From positions 1 through 12,798 of the forward strand of contig JAPLIW010000368.1 in assembly GCA_026388915.1 (NCBI GenBank): a stretch of DNA of 12,798 nucleotides, written 5' to 3'. The translations under genes and the position numbers were made by a program. Numbering within the stretch: the stretch's first letter is position 1; every line of letters starts with the position of its first letter. Below the pieces are notes generated by a model, which had not been told where the DNA came from, did not search any database, and worked only from the letters and a program-made list of their open reading frames with translations. This stretch comes from Deltaproteobacteria bacterium (GTDB lineage Bacteria > Desulfobacterota > SM23-61). Below are positions 5,737-12,455 of the stretch, one piece after another.

Positions 5737-7020
5737 ATGGATAAATTCGATGCGGTTGTGGTCGGGGCGGGCCCGGCCGGATGTGCCGCTGCCTACACCC
5801 TGGCCAAGGCCGGGCTGCAGGTATTGGTATGCGAGCGGGGGAAGTACGCCGGGGCCAAGAACATGTGGGGAGGCGCCTTCTTCGGCCCCCAGATGTACGA
5901 AATCTTCCCCGACTTCGCGAAGGAGGCTCCGGTTGAAAGGTTCGTCAACCGCCACACCATTACCCTCCTCGACCCGGAAGACGCTCTAACTTTTGATTTC
6001 CGGACTCCTCACTCTCCGGGCTCTCCCCACGGGTTCATTACCCTGCGGGCCAAATTCGACCGCTGGATGGCCGAAAAGGTGGAGCAGGCCGGGGCCATCG
6101 TGGCCACCAGCCTGCAGGCCGACGACTTGGTCCGGGAGGGCAGTTTCATAAAAGGGGTGAAGGCGGGGGCCGAGGAATTTCCCGCGGATGTGGTCATCCT
6201 GGCCGAAGGGGTCAACTCCCTGCTGACCGAAAAGGCCGGGCTTCGCCAGCCCGACTCGGCCCACGATATGAAGCAGGGGGTCAAAGAGGTCATCCGCCTG
6301 CCCCAGGAAATCCTGGAGGAGCGTTTCCAGCTCCAGGGCCAAGAAGGGGTGGCCATGGAGTTTTTGGGCTCCTGCACGCGGGGGCTTCCCGGGGGAGGGT
6401 TTCTCTACACCAACCGGGACAGCATTTCCCTGGGCATGGTCGTGCAGCTGAGCGCCGTTCTGGAGAAGCGGGTGAAGATCTCCGACCTGCTGGAAGACTT
6501 CAAGAAGCATCCCGTCATCCAGCCCCTCATCCGCAAGGGCGAGCTGGTGGAGTACTCGGCCCACCTCATTCCCGTGTCCGGCCTGAAGATGATGCCCCGC
6601 CTCTTCTCCGACGGCGTTCTGGTCGTGGGGGATGCGGCGGCCCTGGTCCTGGGGACCGGCTTGATCCTGGAGGGGGCCAACTTCTCCGTGGCCTCCGGCG
6701 TGGCTGCGGCCAAAGCCGTCATCCAGGCCAAGGAGAAGGGGGATTTCTCCCGCGCCTCGCTCCAGCAGTATGAAAGGCTTTTGCAGGACGGGGGGACCCT
6801 GCGGGATTTCCAAACTTTCCGCCGGGCCCCGGAATTCCTGGAAAACGAAAGAATCTACGCGGTCTACCCGCAGTGGGCCTGCGGGCTGGCCCGGAAGATC
6901 TTCACCAACGACGGCAAGCCCCGCCAGAATACGTTCCAGGTCCTGCGGGAAAGCATGAAGGGGAGAGTGACTCTCGGGAATTTAATCTCTGACGCCCTGA
7001 AAGCGAGGAAGGCCATTTGA
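5737..7020 (+). CDS. fixC: FixC-type electron transfer flavoprotein:quinone oxidoreductase, flavoprotein subunit
   Basis: This is a 427-residue FAD-binding protein of the FixC / ETF-quinone oxidoreductase family. The N-terminal Rossmann motif is GAGPAG (10-15), with the acidic residue binding ribose at the end of the second strand (CERG, 32-35). The family-specific KNMWGGAFFGP segment follows (about 42-52). The second FAD contact GDAA (298-301) precedes LGTGLILEGANFSVASG. The C-terminal part contains FQTFRRAPEFLENERIYAVYPQW, as in FixC proteins. It would take electrons from EtfBA and reduce (mena)quinone at the membrane together with the ferredoxin-like FixX encoded immediately downstream. 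Unlike the single-chain mitochondrial ETF-QO, the iron-sulfur domain is a separate gene. The stop TGA overlaps the fixX TTG start (TTGA). Confidence 0.93.
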   Translation: MDKFDAVVVGAGPAGCAAAYTLAKAGLQVLVCERGKYAGAKNMWGGAFFGPQMYEIFPDFAKEAPVERFVNRHTITLLDPEDALTFDFRTPHSPGSPHGFITLRAKFDRWMAEKVEQAGAIVATSLQADDLVREGSFIKGVKAGAEEFPADVVILAEGVNSLLTEKAGLRQPDSAHDMKQGVKEVIRLPQEILEERFQLQGQEGVAMEFLGSCTRGLPGGGFLYTNRDSISLGMVVQLSAVLEKRVKISDLLEDFKKHPVIQPLIRKGELVEYSAHLIPVSGLKMMPRLFSDGVLVVGDAAALVLGTGLILEGANFSVASGVAAAKAVIQAKEKGDFSRASLQQYERLLQDGGTLRDFQTFRRAPEFLENERIYAVYPQWACGLARKIFTNDGKPRQNTFQVLRESMKGRVTLGNLISDALKARKAI

Positions 7021-7286
7021 AAATAGAAGATAAACTGGCGCTCAACAAGTTCGAGATCGACAAGGAAGTTCACATCCAGGTGGAGGAAAAACTCTGCCAG
7101 GGTTGCGACCTGAAGCCGTGCCTCTACGTCTGTCCGGCCGAATGCTACCAGCTGCGGGAGAACCATATGACCTTCTCCTACGAAGGTTGCCTGGAATGCG
7201 GCAGCTGCCGTCTGGCGTGCGACCGGCAGGCTATCCGGTGGGTGTATCCCCGGGGGGGGTTCGGCATCTGTTATCAATACGGTTGA
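7017..7286 (+). CDS. fixX: FixX ferredoxin-like protein, eight-cysteine form
   Basis: This is an 89-residue ferredoxin-like partner of FixC. It has two cysteine clusters: C27-x2-C30-x4-C35-x3-C39-Pro, and C58-x2-C61-x2-C64-x3-C68, with an extra C43. This allows two [4Fe-4S] clusters, whereas some FixX (for example E. coli) retain only enough cysteines for one. The C-terminus WVYPRGGFGICYQYG is the standard FixX ending. The start is a TTG at 7017 overlapping the fixC stop; it is supported by GAGGAAGG (7005-7012) 4 nt upstream, and there is no suitable ATG. The protein should relay electrons between the FixC flavin and quinone. etfB begins 10 nt after the stop. Confidence 0.92.
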   Translation: MKIEDKLALNKFEIDKEVHIQVEEKLCQGCDLKPCLYVCPAECYQLRENHMTFSYEGCLECGSCRLACDRQAIRWVYPRGGFGICYQYG

Positions 7287-7296
7287 AGGAGGGAAG

Positions 7297-8097
7297 ATGG
7301 AGATCATCGTTTGCGTCAAACCCGTTCTGGACCCGGATTTACCCCCGGTCAAATTCGCCGTCGATCCCAAGAGCAACCGGGTCATTCCCCCCGAGGGAAT
7401 GCCCCCGGTGATGAACCCCTACGATGCTCTGGCCGTGGAAGCGGCCCTGCGGATCAAAGAGGCGAAGAAGGTCGGCAAGGTTACCGTCCTCACTGTGGGG
7501 GACGCCGGCGCCGACGGCGTGATCCGCAAAGCCTTGGCCATGGGAGCGGATGAAGCCGTGGTCCTCTCGGACCCGGCTTTTGCCGATTCCGATGGATTCG
7601 GCACCGCCCGGATCCTGGCCCAGGCCATTCAAAAAGTCGGCCAATACGACCTCATCCTCTGCGGACGCCAGGCCGCGGACTGGGACCAGGGGATCGTGGG
7701 AAGCGCCCTGGCGGAATTTCTGGGCGTCCCGGTGGTCACCCGGGCCAAGGCTGTCGAAGCCGTCGACGGGAAGGTCAAGGTCGAGCGGGTCGTGGGCACC
7801 GGATTCGAAACCTTCGAGGTGGCCCTGCCGGCGCTGATCACGGTGAGCAGCGAATTCGGCCAGGCCCGGATTCCCTCGGGCTGGGGCATCATCAAGGCGG
7901 CCAAGAAGCCGATCCCGGCGTGGGGCGCTTCCCAGGTGGGAGTGGACCCCGCGGGCGTGGGAAAGGCCGGAGCGCGAAATTCTCTGGTGAAGCTCTTCAT
8001 CCCTTCCTACCAGAGAAAATGCGAGATGGTGACTGGAGAGACCCCGGCGGAAGCGGCGGTTAAACTGGCCGAGAAGATCGCCGGATTCAAAGCCTGA
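7297..8097 (+). CDS. etfB: Electron transfer flavoprotein beta subunit (EtfB/FixA)
   Basis: This is a 266-residue ETF beta subunit. Typical elements are the N-terminal IIVCVKPVLDP, the ADGVIRKALAMGADEAVVL strand-helix, the nucleotide-binding segment CGRQAADWDQGIVG (122-135), and VSSEFGQARIPSGWGIIKAAKKPI (183-206), equivalent to the ETF-beta signature. A C-terminal GETPAEAAVKLAEKI helix packs on EtfA. In ordinary ETFs this subunit binds AMP; in FixA-type bifurcating ETFs the same site holds a second FAD and NADH. The operon partner FixCX makes the FixA type plausible, but sequence inspection alone does not settle it. A strong AAGGAGG (7286-7292) precedes ATG 7297. A 127-nt spacer separates it from etfA, longer than the other gaps in this set. 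Confidence 0.94.
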   Translation: MEIIVCVKPVLDPDLPPVKFAVDPKSNRVIPPEGMPPVMNPYDALAVEAALRIKEAKKVGKVTVLTVGDAGADGVIRKALAMGADEAVVLSDPAFADSDGFGTARILAQAIQKVGQYDLILCGRQAADWDQGIVGSALAEFLGVPVVTRAKAVEAVDGKVKVERVVGTGFETFEVALPALITVSSEFGQARIPSGWGIIKAAKKPIPAWGASQVGVDPAGVGKAGARNSLVKLFIPSYQRKCEMVTGETPAEAAVKLAEKIAGFKA

Positions 8098-8098
8098 T

Positions 8099-8177
8099 GG
8101 GCGGGAAAGGGAACTGCGCCTTCCGGCTTTGAACCCATGAAACAGACTTTCCCGCCCGCCTCTCCGGCTCTCGGAGA
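8099..8177 (+). promoter_or_regulatory. Hairpins in the etfB-etfA spacer
   Basis: GGGCGGGAAAG (8099-8109) pairs perfectly with CTTTCCCGCCC (8147-8157) around a 37-nt loop, starting just after the etfB stop. A smaller TCTCCG/CGGAGA stem follows (8161-8166 with 8172-8177). No T-tract follows, so readthrough into etfA is expected. The structures could influence mRNA processing or the EtfB:EtfA ratio, which is inference. Confidence 0.45.
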
Positions 8178-8224
8178 AGGGAAAGGGAGGGAAGGAAAAG
8201 AAAAGCACCCAGGAGAATCAAGTC

Positions 8225-9220
8225 ATGGCCGAAAATAAAGGAATTCTGGTCGTTGGAGAAATCGAGGAAGGAAAGCTGGCGTCCATTACCAAAGAGCTCT
8301 TGGGCGGGGCCCGGCAGATCGCCGACTCCACCAAGGAAGAAGTGAGTCTCCTCCTCATCGGGGACAAGGCCTCTTCCCTGGCCCAGGAGGCCATCACCCT
8401 GGGGGCGGACAAAGTCTACCTCGCCGCCCACCCCAGTTTCGCTGAATTCCACAGCGAGGCCTACGCCTTCCTGATCAGCGAACTCTGCCAGCAGGTCCAG
8501 CCCGCCCTGTGCCTGATGGGGCAGACCGACGGGGGCCGCGACGTGGCTCCCCGGGTCGCGGCGCGGCTGGGCGCGGGGCTGTGCATGGACTGCGTCGAGG
8601 TTAAGTTCGATCCCCAGCAGAAACAGATCCTCCAGTCCCGTCCGGTTTTCGGGGGCAAGGCGATTGCAGTTATGGCCCCGGCGGCGGGGAAAATGCAGGT
8701 GGACACGGTCCGGCCCAAGTCCATGGCCCCGCTGGCCCCCCAGGCAGGACGGTCGGGGCAGTCCACACCCCTTTCGCTCAGCTTCGATCCCGCTCAGCAA
8801 AAAGCCAAAGTCACCAAGCGGGAGAAACTACCTGCCGAAGGGATAAAGCTGGAAGAGGCCCGGATCATCGTGGCCGGAGGCGGGGGCGTGGGGGGCGTCG
8901 AAGGGTTCGCCATGCTCAAGCAACTTGCCCAGGGACTGGGCGCGGCGGTGGGAGCCACCCGGGTCCCCGTGGATGAAAAGTGGGTCCCCCTGAGCCAGGA
9001 GATCGGCCAGACGGGAAAGATCGTCAGCCCGGAACTCTACATCGCCGTGGGCATCTCCGGGGCCGCCCAGCACATCACCGGAATCCTCAACTCCAAATGC
9101 ATCGTGGCCATCAACAAGGACCCCGATGCGAATATCTTCAAGGTGGCCGACTACGGAGTGGTGGCCGATTTCCGGCAGGTCCTTCCCACCCTGATCGAAA
9201 AAATAAAATCCGCTCGCTGA
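8225..9220 (+). CDS. etfA: Electron transfer flavoprotein alpha subunit (EtfA/FixB)
   Basis: This is a 331-residue ETF alpha subunit of normal length. The N-terminal half is the variable subunit-contact domain (1-200). The C-terminal FAD domain begins around EEARIIVAGGGGVGG (210-224). FAD-contact residues are well conserved: R246 (GATR), Q262-T263 (GQTGK), S278 and Q282-H283 in AVGISGAAQHITG (274-286), and N297 in AINKDPDANIF. This is the ETF-alpha signature region and predicts a functional electron-transferring FAD. It heterodimerises with EtfB, accepts electrons from the acyl-CoA dehydrogenase and passes them to FixC/FixX. AGGAG (about 8211-8215) lies before ATG 8225. It is the last gene of the plus-strand block and is followed at once by a strong hairpin terminator. 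Confidence 0.95.
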   Translation: MAENKGILVVGEIEEGKLASITKELLGGARQIADSTKEEVSLLLIGDKASSLAQEAITLGADKVYLAAHPSFAEFHSEAYAFLISELCQQVQPALCLMGQTDGGRDVAPRVAARLGAGLCMDCVEVKFDPQQKQILQSRPVFGGKAIAVMAPAAGKMQVDTVRPKSMAPLAPQAGRSGQSTPLSLSFDPAQQKAKVTKREKLPAEGIKLEEARIIVAGGGGVGGVEGFAMLKQLAQGLGAAVGATRVPVDEKWVPLSQEIGQTGKIVSPELYIAVGISGAAQHITGILNSKCIVAINKDPDANIFKVADYGVVADFRQVLPTLIEKIKSAR

Positions 9221-9226
9221 CGAAAG

Positions 9227-9261
9227 AGAGAAGTCCCTCCCCCCCGGGGAGGGACTTCTCT
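9227..9261. terminator. Bidirectional hairpin terminator between convergent etfA and DUF35 gene
   Basis: A perfect 16-bp stem pairs 9227-9242 with 9246-9261 around a 3-nt C loop, 6 nt after the etfA stop. Only a short T pair follows on the plus strand (and CTTT on the minus strand), so it is not a textbook intrinsic terminator. Its stability and its position between convergent genes make termination or 3'-end protection in both directions likely. Confidence 0.75.
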
Positions 9262-9372
9262 TCAGTCATGACTTCCGCCAGAACCGGAGGCTTGAAGAAC
9301 CGCGGACCGCTCAAAGCGGATTCAACTGGGGGCCGCCCGAAGATGGCCTTCGACCGCGTGCCAGGCCCGGGG

Positions 9373-9786
9373 TCAGGGTTTAAAGACCAGGGAGGTCTTC
9401 CGGGCCGGCCCTTCTCCCTTGGAGACAAAATCGGCCCGGAGCGGCATTCCCACCTTGATCTGCTCCGGTTTCTTGGCATCCACCCCGGTGATCCGGGACA
9501 CGGACTTGACCCCTTCTTCCAGCTCCACCACCCCCACGAGATAGGGGTTGTTTCGGCCGAACCCCTCCTGGGCCATGAAGGGCGGGGCCACCACGATGCT
9601 GGTGAAGGCGGCCAGTTTCCCCCGGCCTTTGAATTCGAACCATTCCATTTCGCTGCGGTAACAAGACACGCAGATCGGCCGGGGGGGCAGGGCCAGGGCG
9701 CCGCATTTCTTGCACCGCGACCCCATGATCTTGAGCTCGTTCAGGTACTGCTCGTAGGAGGTATCGTTAAAAGGTCGGTTATTCAT
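9373..9786 (-). CDS. DUF35 Zn-ribbon/OB-fold protein, accessory subunit of the adjacent thiolase
   Basis: This is a 137-residue protein with the DUF35 layout: N-terminal helix (about 9-20), rubredoxin-like Zn ribbon C25-x2-C28 ... C39-x2-C42 with the intervening PPRPICVSC pattern, and then an OB fold (about 48-137) containing GRGKLAAFTSIV, PYLVGVVELEEG and VGMPLRADFV. Such proteins are obligate partners of SCP2-type thiolases and related enzymes, where the OB fold helps bind CoA and bridges active sites. Examples are archaeal acetoacetyl-CoA thiolase/HMG-CoA synthase, steroid side-chain aldolases, and BbsA of benzoylsuccinyl-CoA thiolase. The partner here is the thiolase just upstream on the minus strand. 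The ribosome site AGGAGG (9794-9799) is built from the last two Arg codons of the thiolase, which ends 4 nt before this ATG, so translation is tightly coupled. Confidence 0.92.
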   Translation of the reverse strand: MNNRPFNDTSYEQYLNELKIMGSRCKKCGALALPPRPICVSCYRSEMEWFEFKGRGKLAAFTSIVVAPPFMAQEGFGRNNPYLVGVVELEEGVKSVSRITGVDAKKPEQIKVGMPLRADFVSKGEGPARKTSLVFKP

Positions 9787-9790
9787 GCGT

Positions 9791-11056
9791 TTACCTCCTC
9801 TCCAGGATGGTGAAGGTGCAGGTTCCGCCCGTGCCTCCCAGGTTGTGCGCCCCTCCCACCCGCAGGTTGGGATTGGGGACCTGTCTCTTGCCCGCCTTTC
9901 CCCGGAGTTGCGTCCAGACCTCGTAGAGCTGGGCGATCCCCGTGGCCCCCACCGGATGCCCTTTGGATTTCAGGCCTCCCGAGGTGTTGATGGGCTTGGG
10001 GCCGTCGAGGCGGGTCATCCCTTCAGCCACCGCCTTGTGCCCCTCTCCGGGCTTCACGAACCCCAGGTCTTCCATGTGCACGATCTCGGCGATGGAGAAG
10101 CAGTCGTGGACCTCGGAAAACTGCACATCCCGCGGGGTGAGGCCGGACATCTCATAGGCCTCCTTCGCCGCCGCGCGGGTGGCCTCGTAGGTGGTGAGGT
10201 CCTTCTTGGCATGGAGGCTGTAGCCGCTTCCCTGGCCCATCCCCGCCACGTAGATGGGCGTATCGGTGAAATTCCGGGCCAGGTCTTCGGCCACCAGGAG
10301 AAGACAGGAGGCCCCGTCGCTGATGGGGCAGCAGTCAAAGAGATGCATGGGCCAGGCCACGGGAGGATTCGCCGCCGGGTCGCGGAGGAAATCCTTTTCG
10401 TCTTTCCACTCCGGGACCGGTTCCCCTTTCTTCCGGCACCTTTCAATGCGGGCATTCATGAAATCCCGCACGGTCATGGGGAACTGGGCCTTGGGGTTCA
10501 GGGGGGCGTTGTTGTGGCTCTTGATGGTCACGTTGAAGAGCGCCTCCCGGGTGGCCCCGTATTTGGCGAAATAGGCGGTGGCCATGGCCCCGAAAACGCC
10601 GGGAAAGGTGAATCCCGCCGCCACCTCGTAGGGGCTCGCCGCCATGGCCAGTCCCTCGGCCACCTCCTCCGTGTTGCATTTGGACATCTGCTCGAAGCCC
10701 CCCACCAGCACCATGTCGTACATCCCCGAGGCGATGGCCAGCACCCCCTCCCGGAAGGCCAGGGCGCTGGAAGCGCAGGCTCCTTCCGTCCGGGTGACCG
10801 GCTTGGGCACCTGGCCCAGCAGGTCGGCGATGATCGGGGCCCAGTGGGCTTGATTCACAAAAAAGTCATTGGTGAAATTGCCCACGTACACCGCGTCGAT
10901 GTCCTTCGGGTCCACCCCCTTGTCCACGGACCCGATCATTTCCCCGTACGCCTCGGCAAAGAAATCCTTGCAGTTGCGGTCTTTGAAGAGGCCCAGCTTG
11001 GTCAGCCCGCCGCCTACGACCGCCACTCCCCGGGCTAGCTTCCTTTTCCTGGCCAT
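9791..11056 (-). CDS. SCP2/SCPx-type thiolase (acetyl-CoA acetyltransferase family)
   Basis: This is a 421-residue thiolase. The nucleophile Cys is C94 in EGACASSA. The second-half catalytic residues are H317 in EVHDCF, H367 in KSKGHPVGATG, and C413 in the C-terminal GGTGGTCTFTILER. EVHDCF and the absence of the classical NEAF motif place it with the SCP2-thiolase/lipid-transfer group, which typically works with a DUF35 protein. It would cleave a 3-oxoacyl-CoA with CoA (or run in reverse). The retained nucleophilic Cys argues against the Ltp2-type aldolases, which lack it. BbsB-like thiolysis releasing succinyl-CoA is one possibility, suggested by the neighbouring sucC and sdhB, but the substrate is not readable from sequence. 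ATG 11056 is preferred over the ATG at 11083 because AAGGAGGG lies 4 nt before it. Confidence 0.93.
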   Translation of the reverse strand: MARKRKLARGVAVVGGGLTKLGLFKDRNCKDFFAEAYGEMIGSVDKGVDPKDIDAVYVGNFTNDFFVNQAHWAPIIADLLGQVPKPVTRTEGACASSALAFREGVLAIASGMYDMVLVGGFEQMSKCNTEEVAEGLAMAASPYEVAAGFTFPGVFGAMATAYFAKYGATREALFNVTIKSHNNAPLNPKAQFPMTVRDFMNARIERCRKKGEPVPEWKDEKDFLRDPAANPPVAWPMHLFDCCPISDGASCLLLVAEDLARNFTDTPIYVAGMGQGSGYSLHAKKDLTTYEATRAAAKEAYEMSGLTPRDVQFSEVHDCFSIAEIVHMEDLGFVKPGEGHKAVAEGMTRLDGPKPINTSGGLKSKGHPVGATGIAQLYEVWTQLRGKAGKRQVPNPNLRVGGAHNLGGTGGTCTFTILERR

Positions 11057-11060
11057 CGTT

Positions 11061-11068
11061 CCCTCCTT
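11061..11068 (-). promoter_or_regulatory. Ribosome binding site deciding the thiolase start
   Basis: On the minus strand AAGGAGGG precedes the ATG at 11056 by 4 nt. The in-frame ATG at 11083 would add nine residues (MSEHRKEGT) that overlay this site and have no comparable site of their own. Confidence 0.7.
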
Positions 11069-11129
11069 CCGATGTTCGCTCACCGAGCACCCCGCACCCG
11101 GCCCCCTGCACCCTTCTTCCGGGGCCCCC

Positions 11130-12299
11130 TCAGGCCTTCGCGTTCACCAGGGCGATGATCTTCTGGGCCGCCTCGCGCATAGACTTGTAGGTAAGGATGT
11201 TCAGCCTGGACTCTTCCAGGATCTTCCTGCCCATCTCCACGTTGGTCCCTTCCATGCGGACCACCAAGGGGATGGTCAGGGGCCGTTCCCGCAGGGCATC
11301 CACGATTCCCATGGCATAGCTGTCGCAGCGGGTGATCCCGCCGAACATGTTGATGAAGATCCCTTTCACCTTGGGGTCCGAGCGGAGAAGGCCGAAGGCG
11401 TTTCGGATCATGTCTTTGGTGGCGCCGGCCCCGGCGTCTAGGAAATTGGCGGGATCTCCTCCATAGTACTTCAGCAGGTCCAGGGTGGCCATCCCCAGGC
11501 CCGCTCCGTTCACGATGCAGCCGATGTTGCCCACCAGGTTAATGTAATTCAGGTTCAGCCGGGAGGCCTCCACGTCCCGCGGGTCTTCCTGCTCGATATC
11601 CCGCAGGGCCATCAGTTCCGGGTGCCGGTAAAGGGCGTTGTCGTCGATGTTCATCTTGGCGTCCAGGGCGACCAACTCTCCCCGCGTGGTGAGGGCCAGC
11701 GGATTGATCTCCGCCAGGGAACAGTCGCAGTCCATGAAAGCACGGACCAGAGCGCTGGTCACGGCCGCTCCCTTGCCGATCACCGGGCCCTGGAGGCCCA
11801 TGTCGAGGGCCAGCCTGCGGCCCTGGAAATTGGTGAACCCGCATCCTGACTCCACCGCCAGTTGATGGACTTTCTCCGGGGTCCTCCCGCTGACCTCCTC
11901 GATCTCCACCCCGCCTTCCGAGCAGCCGATGACCACCACCTTTCCCTGCTTGCGGTCGATGGTCACCCCCAGGTAAAACTCCTTTTCAATCGCCAGGCCC
12001 TCTTCGACCAGGACCCGGCTCACGGGCTTCCCCCGCGGACCGCTCTGGGGAGTCACCAGTCTGGTACCGAACATGGAGCGGGCGATCTCCCGGACTTCCG
12101 CCGGGTCTTTGGCCTTCCGGATTCCCCCGGCCTTTCCCCGGCCCCCGGCGTGGACCTGGGCCTTCACGACAAAGGGGCCCATGCCGATCCCCTGAGCCGC
12201 AGCCTCGGCATCCCGGAGGTCAAAGGAAACATGCCCCCGGGGGATCTTCACTCCATGACGGAAAAGGATCTCTTTGGCCTGGTATTCGTGGATGTTCAC
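11130..12299 (-). CDS. sucC: Succinyl-CoA synthetase (ADP-forming) beta subunit
   Basis: This 389-residue protein is one residue longer than the E. coli subunit and starts MNIHEYQAKEIL, the standard SucC N-terminus. The ATP-grasp domain shows VVKAQVHAGGRGKAGG (44-59), EINP (197-200) with N199, and D213 in LDAKMNIDD, matching the E. coli Mg-nucleotide ligands in number and context. The CoA-ligase domain has NGAGLGMAT (264-272), NFLDAGAGAT and the phosphohistidine-facing loop FGGITRCD (319-326). The enzyme interconverts succinyl-CoA and succinate with ATP/ADP and needs the alpha subunit SucD. No sucD follows: the next gene, 73 nt downstream, is the thiolase. The start is GTG 12299, with AAGGGG (12305-12310) 5 nt before it. 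A related malate-CoA ligase beta subunit is a less likely alternative. Confidence 0.93.
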   Translation of the reverse strand: MNIHEYQAKEILFRHGVKIPRGHVSFDLRDAEAAAQGIGMGPFVVKAQVHAGGRGKAGGIRKAKDPAEVREIARSMFGTRLVTPQSGPRGKPVSRVLVEEGLAIEKEFYLGVTIDRKQGKVVVIGCSEGGVEIEEVSGRTPEKVHQLAVESGCGFTNFQGRRLALDMGLQGPVIGKGAAVTSALVRAFMDCDCSLAEINPLALTTRGELVALDAKMNIDDNALYRHPELMALRDIEQEDPRDVEASRLNLNYINLVGNIGCIVNGAGLGMATLDLLKYYGGDPANFLDAGAGATKDMIRNAFGLLRSDPKVKGIFINMFGGITRCDSYAMGIVDALRERPLTIPLVVRMEGTNVEMGRKILEESRLNILTYKSMREAAQKIIALVNAKA

Positions 12300-12342
12300 C
12301 GGATCCCCTTCATCCCCCCCTCGCTGCTTATCCCTGAACGCC

Positions 12343-12370
12343 GTAGGGGCAATTCAAGAATTGCCCCTAC
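12343..12370. repeat. REP-like palindrome, copy 1
   Basis: The 13-nt arms GTAGGGGCAATTC (12343-12355) and GAATTGCCCCTAC (12358-12370) are perfect inverted repeats with an AA centre. The outer eight bases of each arm and the inner TTC/GAA are shared with the second palindrome 26 nt away, so these are two members of one family rather than chance hairpins. It lies between sdhB and sucC. Confidence 0.85.
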
Positions 12371-12396
12371 CCAGAATATGGCCCTTTCATCCCGGT

Positions 12397-12424
12397 GTAG
12401 GGGCGGTTCGCGAACCGCCCCTAC
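12397..12424. repeat. REP-like palindrome, copy 2
   Basis: GTAGGGGCGGTTCG (12397-12410) is followed directly by its exact reverse complement (12411-12424), a perfect 28-bp palindrome. It is the same length as copy 1 and differs from it only in the central bases, where changes are compensated on the other arm. This is the mark of a dispersed REP-type palindromic element. Confidence 0.88.
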
Positions 12425-12425
12425 G

Positions 12426-12453
12426 AACCTGGGACCTGAAACCTGGAACCTGC
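12426..12453. repeat. Heptamer tandem repeat, four copies
   Basis: Four 7-nt units follow each other: AACCTGG, GACCTGA, AACCTGG, AACCTGC. They fill the space between palindrome copy 2 and the sdhB stop. No function is visible; with the palindromes the whole sdhB-sucC spacer is repeat-derived. Confidence 0.75.
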
Positions 12454-12455
12454 CT

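Noticed and set aside
9785..11038. 417-residue plus-strand frame opposite the thiolase
   Set aside because: Antisense shadow; Gly/His/Arg-rich and motif-free, whereas the minus strand encodes a complete thiolase with all catalytic residues.
11084..11129. C-rich GCACCC-like repetition between thiolase and sucC
   Set aside because: Short and irregular (about three loose units); not distinct enough from local base composition to annotate as a repeat.
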